A stretch of DNA of 64,000 nt, taken from NCBI RefSeq assembly GCF_032397745.1, contig NZ_CP135921.1:3522501-3586500 (forward strand). The letters run 5' to 3'. This document shows, in pieces, positions 35,735-45,063 of this stretch (within the stretch, counting starts at the first letter, position 1; every line of letters begins with the position of its first letter). The notes beneath the pieces are model-generated. The model was not told the origin of the DNA, ran no database searches, and worked only from the letters and a program-made list of their open reading frames with translations. This DNA comes from Bradyrhizobium prioriisuperbiae. GTDB lineage: Bacteria > Pseudomonadota > Alphaproteobacteria > Rhizobiales > Xanthobacteraceae. The position numbers and the translations under genes were made by a program.

Positions 35735-36580
35735 TCAAGGCTCCCTCCTTACGACACGGCCGGCGGCGCGCTCGAGCATAAACAAGGCGAAGAGACTGCC
35801 GATCGCCACTGTCAGAAAGGCGGTCGCCGCCGCAGCCGCATAAGGAAGATCGAAAGACACAAATATCTGATCGTAGATATAGTTCGATGCCAGGCGAACA
35901 CGGCCGCCGCCAAGGAGCAGGGGGTACGCAAATGCGCTCATCCCGAGGGCGAATACGAGTGTCGCGCCGCTTACAATGGCTGGCAGCGTCAGCGGCAATG
36001 TAACTTTGGTGAACGCCTGAAAGGCAGTCGCGCCGAGGTCGCGCGCGGCTTCCTCGGTCCGCCTGGAAAGCGAGCGGATCGAACCGAACACCGTCAACAC
36101 AAAGAAGGGAAGCGTGAAATGAAGCAGGGCAATGAACACGCCCGCATTGTTATAGACAAGCGCTATCGGCCGATCGATGATTCCCGCGGCGAGCAGGATA
36201 TCATTGACGAGGCCCCGCCGGCCCAGCACGATAAGCCAGCCGTAGGCACGGCTGATACTCCCTGTCAGAAACGAGAGCACAAGCGCTCCGAGGAGAAGAT
36301 GCCGCGCAAGTTTGGATTCTGACCGTGCGATCACATAAGCGGTCGGATACCCGAGCAGGACACTGGCGACCGTGATCGAGCAGGCAAACACGATCGTTGT
36401 TCCGAACGCTTCGAGTGCTCCCCGATCCGTCGCCAGACGCAGATAGTTGGCGAGCGTCCACGGTCCTTCGTAGCCAGGCGTGCCCGGAGCCGAATGCAGG
36501 AACCCAACACCGCCAAAAACCAAAAAGGCGCCGAAGAATATTCCGGCAAGGACCCCGGCTGGCAGCAGCAACAATCGCAT
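35735..36580 (-). CDS. ABC transporter permease, PotB type
   Basis: A 281-residue permease with about six membrane segments and the EAA loop EEAARDLGATAFQAFTKVTLPLTLP. It is the partner of the PotC-type permease. It lies 5 bases after the ATPase gene. The signature sequences (YPTAYVIARSESKLARHLLLGALVLSFLTGSISRAYGW) are typical of the family that imports polyamines, putative amines or organic cations. Confidence 0.9.
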   Translation of the reverse strand: MRLLLLPAGVLAGIFFGAFLVFGGVGFLHSAPGTPGYEGPWTLANYLRLATDRGALEAFGTTIVFACSITVASVLLGYPTAYVIARSESKLARHLLLGALVLSFLTGSISRAYGWLIVLGRRGLVNDILLAAGIIDRPIALVYNNAGVFIALLHFTLPFFVLTVFGSIRSLSRRTEEAARDLGATAFQAFTKVTLPLTLPAIVSGATLVFALGMSAFAYPLLLGGGRVRLASNYIYDQIFVSFDLPYAAAAATAFLTVAIGSLFALFMLERAAGRVVRREP

Positions 36581-36585
36581 GAGAC

Positions 36586-37662
36586 TTACTCTTTCAAAGC
36601 GATCAAGTTTTCCGACCTGACGGCGAGGCCGACGATATCGCCAACGCGAGGGCCACCTGTCGAGCGCGGTGTCACGACCGACAATGTCATCGACCCAATC
36701 TCCACCTCATAGCTCATCGCACTTCCAATGAGGCTCGCGAATTCGACCTTGCCTCGAAACACAGCATTCGGATCGGACGTCTCCACAATGGCCAGGTTTT
36801 CCGGCCTAATCGCGATATGCGCGAAACGCTGCGCGCAATCGCCGGGCATCATTTCGACCTTTTCGCCGTTGGGCAGTCTGAAGGCGCGATTGTCACTCTC
36901 CCCGATCGGTTCCCCGGGGATAATGTTGGTCACCCCCATGAACGACGCGACGAAACGGTTGATGGGCCTGTCATAGACCTCAGCTGGAGCTCCCCATTGC
37001 ACGATCTCACCGGCATTCATAACGGCGATCAGATCAGATAGGACCAGGGCTTCGTTTTGATCATGCGTAACGACCACCATCGTGACGCCCAACTGCTTTT
37101 GCAGCTTGCGCAATTCCGTCTGCATCTGGTCGCGCAACTGGCGGTCGAGCGCACCGAACGGCTCATCCAGAAGGAGGATTTCCGGTTCGAGGACGAGACA
37201 ACGGGCCAGGGCAACCCGCTGCTGCTGCCCGCCCGATAATTCGGCGGGAAACCGCCTGGCAAGACCTTCCATCCGAACCAAGGAAAGCGCGTCGGCGACT
37301 TTGCGTTTGATCGCAGCTTTGTCCATTCGACGCAGCTTCAAGCCAAACGCAACATTGTCAAATACCGTCATGTGCGGAAACAGAGCGTAGCTCTGAAACA
37401 GCATGGCTGTCGGCCGGCGCTCCGGGCGCAGGTTCGTCACACTGCGCCCGTTGACAATGACATGCCCGCTGCTCGGCTCAACAAATCCGGCGATCATGCG
37501 AAGCAACGTGCTTTTGCCGCACCCCGAAGGGCCGAGGAGCGTCAACAGCGCTCCTCGTGGCAACTTCAGGGACACCTCGCGCACAACGTCTGCCTCCGTA
37601 AACCGCTTGCGCAAGCCAACGAGTTCGAGCATTGGCCGCTGAGCGTCCTCGGCAACGGTCAT
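36586..37662 (-). CDS. ABC transporter ATP-binding protein, PotA type
   Basis: A 358-residue ATPase: Walker A GPSGCGKST (about residue 42), signature LSGGQQQRVALARCL, Walker B LLLDEPFGALD, then a TOBE-like C-terminal domain (FRLPNGEKVEMMPGD..AIRPENLAIV). This combination is usual for PotA and FbpC. The start overlaps the end of the binding-protein gene by 4 bases (ATGA). It powers import through the two permeases downstream. Confidence 0.92.
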   Translation of the reverse strand: MTVAEDAQRPMLELVGLRKRFTEADVVREVSLKLPRGALLTLLGPSGCGKSTLLRMIAGFVEPSSGHVIVNGRSVTNLRPERRPTAMLFQSYALFPHMTVFDNVAFGLKLRRMDKAAIKRKVADALSLVRMEGLARRFPAELSGGQQQRVALARCLVLEPEILLLDEPFGALDRQLRDQMQTELRKLQKQLGVTMVVVTHDQNEALVLSDLIAVMNAGEIVQWGAPAEVYDRPINRFVASFMGVTNIIPGEPIGESDNRAFRLPNGEKVEMMPGDCAQRFAHIAIRPENLAIVETSDPNAVFRGKVEFASLIGSAMSYEVEIGSMTLSVVTPRSTGGPRVGDIVGLAVRSENLIALKE

Positions 37663-38675
37663 CGAGCGATCTCGGCCTTGAACCGCTCGTTCCAGGCCGC
37701 GACATTCGCGTTGATTTTTGCTTCGTCGAACGTCACCTGGTCCGCTTCGGATGGCAGGGCAGCCGCGAGTTGGGCGGACGGCACGACCATGTGGTTCACC
37801 GGCCCCATATCGAACATTGTCGAGATAATCTTCTGCGACTCCGATGAGATAACGAAATCCATGAACTGGACGGCCATATCCTTTTTGGGCGTGTTGACCA
37901 ACGCCATCACGTCAAACAGGATGACCGCGGGCTTCGGCGTTTTTACCACCACGTCGACGTTATCGTCGCGAAGCGGCTTCGCCTGCGACGGCGGGCCCAC
38001 CATGGCGGTGATCTCGCCTTGGGCTAGCGCTCTCCGGACGTCTGAATCGGATCCGTAGAACATCGCGATATTCGGCTTCAACTCCTTGAGAGCGGCAAAG
38101 CCGGGCTCAACATTGTCGATGCTGCCACCGTGAGTCAGAGCCGATAGCAACAACATACGCGCTTGATAGGTCTGCACATCGGGGACGCTGAGAGCACCTT
38201 TGAATTCGGGCTTCCAGATGTCCGTCCATGCGTTAATCGGGGCCTTCACCAGCTTCGGCCGATAGATGACGGAGAGCGGGTAATAGTAAGCGCCAACCCA
38301 TGTGTCCGACTTTCCGCCGGCAACCAACGACCCAAGGTTCGTGAACTGCTGCTCCGGAATCTTGCTGAACATCTTTTGATCGGTCGTCACGCGCGCGGCA
38401 AAGCTCGAGGTCGTGAACCATACGTCGATCTTTGGCGCATCGCGCATGCTCTGCAGACGCGCAAAGCCATCAGCCGATCCCGACTGCGTCACAGGCACAA
38501 CGTGGATGCCGGTCTTCTTCTCGAAATTAGTCGCGATTTGCTGAAGACCTTGCTCCCACGCCGTGCCCCAAGCCTGTACGGCGATCTCACGTTCGGCAGT
38601 CAATCCGGGCCTCGCGTCCAGCACAACGGTAGTTACGCAGGCGATGGCAAGCCAGAGCTTCAGAGCGGTGCGCAT
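37659..38675 (-). CDS. ABC transporter periplasmic binding protein, PotD type
   Basis: A 338-residue binding protein with a signal peptide (LWLAIACVTTVVLDARPGLTAE). It has the extended two-lobe architecture of PotD-like proteins: QAWGTAWEQGLQQIATNFEKKTGIHVVPVTQSGSADGFARLQSMRDAPKIDVWF and the C-terminal VNTPKKDMAVQFMDFVISSESQKIIS. It is the first gene of the importer operon and is divergent from the class II aldolase gene. The ligand is unknown; nitrogenous cations or small organic acids are possible. Confidence 0.9.
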   Translation of the reverse strand: MRTALKLWLAIACVTTVVLDARPGLTAEREIAVQAWGTAWEQGLQQIATNFEKKTGIHVVPVTQSGSADGFARLQSMRDAPKIDVWFTTSSFAARVTTDQKMFSKIPEQQFTNLGSLVAGGKSDTWVGAYYYPLSVIYRPKLVKAPINAWTDIWKPEFKGALSVPDVQTYQARMLLLSALTHGGSIDNVEPGFAALKELKPNIAMFYGSDSDVRRALAQGEITAMVGPPSQAKPLRDDNVDVVVKTPKPAVILFDVMALVNTPKKDMAVQFMDFVISSESQKIISTMFDMGPVNHMVVPSAQLAAALPSEADQVTFDEAKINANVAAWNERFKAEIAR

Positions 38676-38922
38676 ACGATCTCTCCATGAGTTTGCAATT
38701 CATCTCCTATCTGCATGACGTGCCCGGACGATCAGATAGCCATTGCATCGCACCATATCGTTTGGCGTTCCGCCAGCTTTTCGCAAGTTTTGTCACCCTG
38801 CATTTTACTAAGCACCTCTTTTGTTTTTCATCATTGCCTCAGAGGCTCCAAACCCATTTTAAGATTGGCGCGAGGTTTGCGCGCAGGATAGCGGGCCAGT
38901 ATGGATATGTCGGAGGACCACC

Positions 38923-39663
38923 TTGTCGAACTTCAAGAGTGATGAATGGCAGCTGCGCGTCGATCTTGCTGCCGCTTTTCGAATGGCAGCACTTCTCGAT
39001 TGGCATGAGGGGATCGCCAATCACTTCAGCGTCGCCTTATCGAACGACGGCCGCCGCTTTCTTATGAATCCGAAATGGCGACATTTTTCACTCGTCAAGG
39101 CCAGCGAACTGGTTTTGTTCGACGCCGATGACGACAAGACAATGGAGCAGAACAATGCTCCAGATCCGACGGCCTGGCACATACACGGCTCAATCCACGC
39201 GAAGCTTCCGGCGGCGCGCTGCGTCATGCATCTCCATTCGCCTTACGCCACCGCGCTATCAACCCTGAGCGATCCCGAACTAAAGGCCATCGATCAAACG
39301 ACCGCACGCTTTCATCAGCGGGTCGCGCTTGATCTCGAGTACGGCGGCATGGCCGATGATCAGGACGAAGGTCTGAGGCTGGTTGCCGCTCTCGGTAACC
39401 ACCAGACCCTGCTTATGGGCAATCATGGTGTGCTCGTCACCGGTCCAAGTATCGCAGAGACGTTCGACACTCTCTATCATTTTGAACGCGCCTGCCGAAC
39501 CCTCATGCTTGCCTATGCCTCGGGACGTGACATCCGCTTTTTATCGGACCACGTTGCCGAGAAGACCGCACAAGCGTGGCAGCGAACCGCCCATGCGGGA
39601 CTTACCCATTTCTCCGAGATGAAGCAGGTCCTGGACCGGCGAGACAGCAGCTATGCAACGTAG
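38923..39663 (+). CDS. class II aldolase/adducin family protein
   Basis: A 246-residue zinc-dependent aldolase-fold protein (fuculose-1-phosphate aldolase group): DLAAAFRMAALLDWHEGIANHFSVAL, the metal histidines in MHLHSPYATAL, and GNHGVLVTGPSIAETFDTLYHFERACR. Members cleave C-C bonds or decarboxylate. It starts with TTG at 38923 preceded by GGAGGA, the best supported start. It is divergent from the importer operon and adjacent to a LysR gene, so it may complete a pathway started by the HpaB/HpaC pair. Confidence 0.88.
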   Translation: MSNFKSDEWQLRVDLAAAFRMAALLDWHEGIANHFSVALSNDGRRFLMNPKWRHFSLVKASELVLFDADDDKTMEQNNAPDPTAWHIHGSIHAKLPAARCVMHLHSPYATALSTLSDPELKAIDQTTARFHQRVALDLEYGGMADDQDEGLRLVAALGNHQTLLMGNHGVLVTGPSIAETFDTLYHFERACRTLMLAYASGRDIRFLSDHVAEKTAQAWQRTAHAGLTHFSEMKQVLDRRDSSYAT

Positions 39664-39684
39664 CCGCGTAGACATGCCGACAGC

Positions 39685-40680
39685 CTACCGTTGCCCAATA
39701 TCCGCTTCACTTGCGACAGGCGGGGCGCTTGGCACGCGCCTTACCCATCGCTCGGAGTCGGGTGCGACCATTCCGGGGATATAGGAATCGGAGATGAATG
39801 CCTGGCAATGGCTTCTGAAAACCTCGATGATCCGGGAACGTGAGAGCTGCGAAAGGGTCGCGACACCGACGACCATTGGCCTGTGATCTCCCGCAAGCCG
39901 GACCCGAACGACGCGGCGGCCGTCAAGCGCAAGGTCCGATCGTGGCCGAACGTTTGCCAGCGTATATCCGTAACCGTTTGCCACCATTGTGCGAATGACA
40001 TCCTGATGTTCGGACCGGGCCCTAATGTTTGGCTGTAGTCCCTCCTTCATGAACATGGCGAGGAAGTATTCCCGACTCAGAGGCAAGTCTAACAACAGCA
40101 ACGGTTCTGCGGCCATCTCCGCGAGGCTAACCGATCCCTTGCCTGCCAACGGATGCGCCTCGCTGAGGACGACGTGCATCGGCAAACGTGCGAGCGGCAG
40201 AAAGGATATGCCCTCGGTCAGGTCCAGATCATAGGTGATCACCACATCGATTTCGGCTCGCCGTAGACCATCAAGCAACCTTTCCTGGTTCGTTGCCAGT
40301 TGTCTGACTTCAGCGCCGGGATATGCCGTCGTAAATGAGTGTGTCAGCTCCGGCATCACCATGGGAGCCAGAGTGGTCAGGCAACCAACAACGAACTTGC
40401 CCCTGATCTGGTCGCCGGCTTCGGACGCGACCGTATAGAGGCCTTGTGCTTGTTCGATGACGCGCTTGGCTTCAAGTAGGAGGGAGCGGCCTGCGGGCGT
40501 CAGCGAGAGTCCGAGCGCATGGTGACGGACGAACAGTTGAGTGCCGAGCTCCTGCTCCAGATGAGAGATCGCCGTGGATATGGAGGGCTGCGAGATATTA
40601 ATTCGCTCCGAAGCCAGAGTGATGCTCCCTGTTTCGCCGGCAGCGACAAAATACTCCAACTGACGAAGCGTAAATCGCAT
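39685..40680 (-). CDS. LysR family transcriptional regulator
   Basis: A 331-residue LysR regulator with an N-terminal helix-turn-helix (MRFTLRQLEYFVAAGETGSITLASERINISQPSISTAISHLEQELGTQLFVRH) and a C-terminal effector domain (VVGCLTTLAPMVMPELTHSFTTAYPGAEVR). It is convergent with the class II aldolase gene. It probably senses an intermediate of the nearby aromatic/heterocycle pathway. Confidence 0.9.
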   Translation of the reverse strand: MRFTLRQLEYFVAAGETGSITLASERINISQPSISTAISHLEQELGTQLFVRHHALGLSLTPAGRSLLLEAKRVIEQAQGLYTVASEAGDQIRGKFVVGCLTTLAPMVMPELTHSFTTAYPGAEVRQLATNQERLLDGLRRAEIDVVITYDLDLTEGISFLPLARLPMHVVLSEAHPLAGKGSVSLAEMAAEPLLLLDLPLSREYFLAMFMKEGLQPNIRARSEHQDVIRTMVANGYGYTLANVRPRSDLALDGRRVVRVRLAGDHRPMVVGVATLSQLSRSRIIEVFRSHCQAFISDSYIPGMVAPDSERWVRRVPSAPPVASEADIGQR

Positions 40681-40728
40681 CTCTCTAGGTTCTTTTCGTT
40701 CTCTAGCGCCTAAGTCAGGAGCACGCGG

Positions 40729-41363
40729 TTAGCTGTTGCGGGTGTTCTTCCAGGGAGCAGGCGGTTCCTGTCGAAGTCGTTTGTCCGGACGAAAAGGCTC
40801 TGACGACACGATGACAACGAATGTAACGATCGACAGCACCATTGTGTACCAAATGGGCGCCTGCGGCCAGATCTGTGGCGACCGGTAGATCAAGGCAGCC
40901 GGAAAAAAAGCGCCGAGGGCCACGATGCCGAGACCACGTTCGAAGCGCGTTCGACCGCCGGCGTCCGGCGTGAAAAGGGCCGCCAGGTCGCCTGCCGCGG
41001 CTCCAAACAGGCAACCCGTCAAGACCGAAAGGAAGACCACCACAAACGCCGCCATGGTCTCCGTCGGCACGGCGCGAAGCGCCCAGAGCAACGGGTGGGT
41101 AGCACGGCAAGGAGAAGCAGCGTCGCGACCAAAATCTCCACTTTTCGATCTTTTGCTGCTTTGAATGACAGCCATGTCGAAACTCCGACGCCGACCAGAA
41201 CGAGGGCTATCGATGCAAAGCCAATCCCATCGTGGTGGATGGGAACCCAGCCATCATACATCGGGGTCAATGCAAGCAAGATGCACGCCAAGGCCAGGGA
41301 GAGCATGACAAGCCGAGCGTCGTCCAACGCTCCAGGGCTGGGATTTGCTCTGCTGGCGTTCAT
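40729..41363 (-). pseudogene. membrane protein gene with a probable frameshift
   Basis: Two halves of a hydrophobic protein lie in different frames on the minus strand. The first, from 41363 (MNASRANPSPGALDDARLVMLSLALACILLALTPMYDGWV), has two or three membrane segments, then frame loss near 41100. The second half, ending at 40729, runs on from about LLWALRAVPTETMAAFVVVFLSVLTG with further segments. Together they give about five or six membrane segments in about 210 residues. The family is not recognised. A single indel in the sequence or gene explains it; a sequencing error cannot be excluded. Confidence 0.45.
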
Positions 41364-41573
41364 GAGCCGCCTGTTCCTACGCTCGATACTTCGACCTCTT
41401 GCCCAGCGCGAGCCACCGTTCCAACCCTGGAGCAGGCGTTCCGAAATTAGGCTGGTATACTGATTAATGTAGATGGATCCCGACGCTGCCGCCTGACGAT
41501 AAGGTAGCCAACGCGGGAGCCATTCCGCCTAAATCGAGAGCAGTGCAGATATGTCGCATGATCCAAGCGAGCC

Positions 41574-42185
41574 TCATCGCGGCGGTGCAGTGAGCCGCAT
41601 CGAGCTGCGCGCGGCGAAGGCCTCGAACCATTGCTCAAGAGCGGGTCGGCCGCGTCGCCATCCGATATCCGGAAACCTGTACTCAAGATAACCAACGGCG
41701 CAACCCGCCGCGATCTCGGCGATGGTAGGGCCATCGACACGCAACGAAGTCCCTTCCAAACGATCGAGGCAAGCGGTCACCTTGCCGAGCTGAAACGCCG
41801 ACCAGTTCCGCCAACGTAGGGGTTCCGGCCGCATGACGTTTTCTTGCCGCGCGGTGATCGCGGCTTCCATCAGACCGTCGGCGAGAGCCTGTACAGCTAG
41901 CGCTTTCCAGCGCGTAGTCGGATGAGCAGGGAAGATCGAGCCGGTCACGCTGGCTCTAAACTCCAGGACCTCGCAAATGACTGGACTGTCGTAGATGGCA
42001 TCTCCGGACTCGAGCACCAACGTGGGCACCTTTCCGGTTGGATTGTGATCAGACGCAATCGAACGCGACAGGGGTTCGCTCGCCGGCAGCGGGATGAGTT
42101 CGAGATCTCCCTCGATGCCAAGCTCGTGCGCCACTACCAAAACTTTCCGGACGAAAGGCGACGTTGGCGCGTAGTACAATTGCAT
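41574..42185 (-). CDS. glutathione S-transferase family protein
   Basis: A 203-residue GST: MQLYYAPTSPFVRKVLVVAHELGI at the N-terminus, cis-Pro in GKVPTLVLESGD, DSPVICEVLEF, and a C-terminal helical domain with YLEYRFPDIGWRRGRP. I chose the ATG at 42185 after GGGGGCAGG because the family starts there; the frame is open to 42239. It ends an eight-gene minus-strand series that starts with a urocanase paralog. A role could be thiol-dependent isomerisation or removal of an electrophilic intermediate. Confidence 0.85.
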   Translation of the reverse strand: MQLYYAPTSPFVRKVLVVAHELGIEGDLELIPLPASEPLSRSIASDHNPTGKVPTLVLESGDAIYDSPVICEVLEFRASVTGSIFPAHPTTRWKALAVQALADGLMEAAITARQENVMRPEPLRWRNWSAFQLGKVTACLDRLEGTSLRVDGPTIAEIAAGCAVGYLEYRFPDIGWRRGRPALEQWFEAFAARSSMRLTAPPR

Positions 42186-42235
42186 CCTGCCCCCTGTGTT
42201 CTGAACGCCCATCATTCCCAAGAGCGGCACGACCT

Positions 42236-43174
42236 TCAATAGCCCTTTGCGGGATCGACACTGAAAGAAGCGGGCCTTCCGTTTCGCAGACGATCGATGT
42301 TGTCAGCGATCTGCCGAGCCGCCTCTTTCGGATGAGGTCGCGCCGCCAGATGCGGCGTGATCAAGACATTTGGCATGTCCCAGAGTGGACTCTCTTCGCC
42401 AAGCGGCTCGACCTCGAATGTGTCGAGTGTCGCACCGCCAACATGTCCGCTTCGAAGTTCCTCGATCAGAGCCGCTTCGTCGATCAGACCGCCTCGACCG
42501 GGATTGATGATTTTCGCGCCACGCTTGAGCAGCCTTAAACGGCGATGATCGAGAATCTTCCGCGTTGTGGCGGTGAGCGGCAAGAGCATGACCAAAGCAT
42601 CGAGCTCCGGCAGAAACGCATCGAGCGTGTTCATGCCGTGGCTGCAAGTGACCCCTGGCAGCTGCTTCCCGCTTCGCGACCAGCCGCGCACGTCGAAGCC
42701 ATGTCTTGCGACTTCAAGTGCCGACGCGCCACCCAATTCGCCTAGCCCCATGAAGCCAACCTTGAATGATCCCGCGTCGCGCTGATGGATAAACTTCCAT
42801 TGGCGACGCTTTTGTTGGCTTTCAATTTCGGGCATGTCGCGGGCATAACGCAGCACCGCAAATGTCACGTAGCTGACCATCATGCGGACCATACCGGGAT
42901 CCGATAGCCGTGTAATCGGCCTATGGACAAGATCCGTGCGTCCCAACAGGTGATCGACACCGGCTCCCAGATTGATAGCAAGCTCAAGGTTCTCAAACTG
43001 ATCGAAAAACTGCGGGGGCGGACTCCCCGTCAGCGTATACTTGACCAGCGCCGGATCGGGCACATCGCCTGTCAGAATGACTTTTAGATCCGGCACTTCG
43101 CCTTCCAGCGCCGCCCTCCAGTCCTCGTACCGGTGGTATTCGCTATGGAAGACCATCAATTGCGTTGCCATCAC
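42236..43174 (-). CDS. 2-hydroxyacid dehydrogenase, GhrA type
   Basis: A 312-residue NAD(P)-dependent reductase of the glyoxylate/hydroxypyruvate reductase A group: GFMGLGELGGASALEVARHGFDVRGWSRSGK is the nucleotide motif; catalytic Arg in NPGRGGLIDE, Glu in DTFEVEPL, His in TPHLAARPHP. It overlaps the AroQ-like gene by 4 bases (ATGA). It probably reduces a 2-oxo acid or glyoxylate produced by the pathway in this operon. Confidence 0.9.
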   Translation of the reverse strand: MMATQLMVFHSEYHRYEDWRAALEGEVPDLKVILTGDVPDPALVKYTLTGSPPPQFFDQFENLELAINLGAGVDHLLGRTDLVHRPITRLSDPGMVRMMVSYVTFAVLRYARDMPEIESQQKRRQWKFIHQRDAGSFKVGFMGLGELGGASALEVARHGFDVRGWSRSGKQLPGVTCSHGMNTLDAFLPELDALVMLLPLTATTRKILDHRRLRLLKRGAKIINPGRGGLIDEAALIEELRSGHVGGATLDTFEVEPLGEESPLWDMPNVLITPHLAARPHPKEAARQIADNIDRLRNGRPASFSVDPAKGY

Positions 43175-43620
43175 GCCCGCTCAACGAGTTGGGAAATGAT
43201 CGTTATCGCGGCTTCGTAACCAAGAACGCCGAGGCCGGCGATGACACCTGTCGCCACCCGCGACACGTAGGAATGATGGCGAAAGGCCTCGCGTTTCCAG
43301 ATATTGCCCATATGCACTTCAATGATGGGGCCTGAAAACGCAGCAAGAGCGCCGAGAATGGAGACCGAAGTATAGGTCAGTCCGGTCGCATTGATTGCGA
43401 TAGCCGCGGCGCGGCCTCGTGCCTCCTGGATCCAGTCAACGATCTTGCCTTCATGGTTGGACTGCAGAAATTTCAGCTGCAGTCCGACCTTTTGCGCGGC
43501 TTCCTGACACCTGTTTTCAAGTGTCGCGAAGCTGTCAGGTCCGTATGTTCCGGCTGCATCCAGCCCGTACAGGTTCGCGTTGGGACCATTGATAAAATAG
43601 ATCACCGGCTTGTCTGACAT
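43171..43620 (-). CDS. type II dehydroquinase-like protein, divergent
   Basis: A 149-residue protein of the AroQ fold. The core is easily recognised (NGPNANLYG, TYGPDSFATLEN, FLQSNHEGKIVDWIQEARG, IEVHMGN, REAFRHHSYVS). The catalytic Tyr (TYG) and the His in EVH are kept, but the expected Arg before the Tyr is lost (GLDAAGTYG), the YTHTS segment reads LTYTS and the HxSN motif reads HMGN. It may therefore act on another cyclic substrate. It sits inside a catabolic operon, not with shikimate genes, which supports a changed function. Confidence 0.82.
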   Translation of the reverse strand: MSDKPVIYFINGPNANLYGLDAAGTYGPDSFATLENRCQEAAQKVGLQLKFLQSNHEGKIVDWIQEARGRAAAIAINATGLTYTSVSILGALAAFSGPIIEVHMGNIWKREAFRHHSYVSRVATGVIAGLGVLGYEAAITIISQLVERA

Positions 43621-43689
43621 CCGATCCGCCTTGTTACCGGTTGATCAGAGCAGCTTCGTCCGCATATTCAATTCGTGAATCTTGATGAT

Positions 43690-45063
43690 CTACATAGGAT
43701 GTGGCGACGCTGGGCTCGGCCTGACGAAGCGGCCTTCGCCCGCCTCGGACTTAACGGTCTTGCCGTCGAAAATGGCTCTCCCGCGTAAATATGTCGCGAC
43801 CGGGCGATAGGGCAGCTCCATTCCTTCGTAAGGGCTCCAGGTCACATAATTGTGGCCTGAGGCGGAAGGATCATAACGGCGAGGGTCGTGCGCCATGACC
43901 ACGAGGTCCGCGTCCCGGCCGGGTTCGATCGCGCCCTTACGATGGCCGATGCGGAAGAGGCGGGCGGGGTTGGCCGCGAGCAGCCTGGCGGCGTGACTGA
44001 CGTCAAGATTCCGCTCGGTCAATCCTTTCATCAGCAGTGCGTACAAAACTTCGAGCCCAGGCGCGCCGGAGGAGTTCTTCAGCATGTTGGGATCGTTCTT
44101 GCGATCCTCCGACCAGGATACATGATCGGTTGACACGACAGTAATGTTGCCGCCAGCCAGATGCCGCCAGAGCGCCTCGACTTCGGCACGCGGGCGGATT
44201 GGCGGATTGATTTTCGCCTTGCCGACGAGCCGGGCGACGTCGTTTTCCTCATCAAGCGTCAGATAGTGAATGCAGGCTTCGACAGTCGCGTCGAATCCCT
44301 GCCGGCGGTAACCCTCGCAGAGGTCGTACCCACGCCCGACAGAGCAATGCACAACATGGGCGGAACAACCGGCCTGTGCGCCAAGCTCGTAGACCTCCGC
44401 CATCGCGAGGGTTTCCGTCACAGGGGGACGCGACAGGCCATGGGCGCGGTAGTCCGTGATTCCGGACGCCTCGACGGCCGCGATCGCGGCTCGCACCATT
44501 TCGTCATTTTCGTTGTGAACGCCCGCGGCGAGCCCATGCTTGCCGATCTCGACAAAACACTCGTACAGGACCTGCGGCGCAATGCGCGGAAAACGCTTTG
44601 AGTCCGTGTTGAACGTGGAGAACTTGAAGGCGCATGCGCCCGCTTCCACCATTGCCGCGATATGCTTCGCACCGTCTTCTGGCGCAATCGTCCCATAGAG
44701 CGCGTAGTCGACGCGCGCTTGAGCGCCGGCTTCCGCGATTTTTTGACGTACCCGGTCGCCCGTGCAGACGAGGAAACCGGCATCGTAGGGCATATCGACG
44801 ACAGTGGTGACGCCGCCGGCCGCGGCAGCTCGTGTGGACCAGACGAAGTCTTCTTGATTGAGCTGCGACTTCGAATGAACCTGGGCGTCGATAGCGCCGG
44901 GCATGACGTAGGCATTGCCGAAATCTTGCCGATCGGTTGCTGATGGCGCCGCACCAGATCCGACGCGCTCGACCACCCCTCCCCGAATAGCCACGTAACC
45001 CTTATCAAGGACGCGGTCTGCCAGGACCACACGCCCGGTTACGACCAGATCGAAATCACTCAT
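43690..45063 (-). CDS. hydantoinase/dihydroorotase-like amidohydrolase
   Basis: A 457-residue cyclic amidohydrolase (hydantoinase, dihydropyrimidinase, allantoinase, dihydroorotase group). Metal positions: usual DxHxH reads DAQVH (Gln61, His63), the carboxylated Lys is Lys147 in CAFKFS, His in GVHNEND, His in AHVVHCS, Asp in STDH. The first His is therefore changed to Gln. It overlaps the molybdoenzyme gene by 4 bases. In this operon it could open a hydantoin ring to an N-carbamoyl amino acid. The start is the ATG at 45063; the longer frame to 45348 overlaps the upstream gene. Confidence 0.85.
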   Translation of the reverse strand: MSDFDLVVTGRVVLADRVLDKGYVAIRGGVVERVGSGAAPSATDRQDFGNAYVMPGAIDAQVHSKSQLNQEDFVWSTRAAAAGGVTTVVDMPYDAGFLVCTGDRVRQKIAEAGAQARVDYALYGTIAPEDGAKHIAAMVEAGACAFKFSTFNTDSKRFPRIAPQVLYECFVEIGKHGLAAGVHNENDEMVRAAIAAVEASGITDYRAHGLSRPPVTETLAMAEVYELGAQAGCSAHVVHCSVGRGYDLCEGYRRQGFDATVEACIHYLTLDEENDVARLVGKAKINPPIRPRAEVEALWRHLAGGNITVVSTDHVSWSEDRKNDPNMLKNSSGAPGLEVLYALLMKGLTERNLDVSHAARLLAANPARLFRIGHRKGAIEPGRDADLVVMAHDPRRYDPSASGHNYVTWSPYEGMELPYRPVATYLRGRAIFDGKTVKSEAGEGRFVRPSPASPHPM

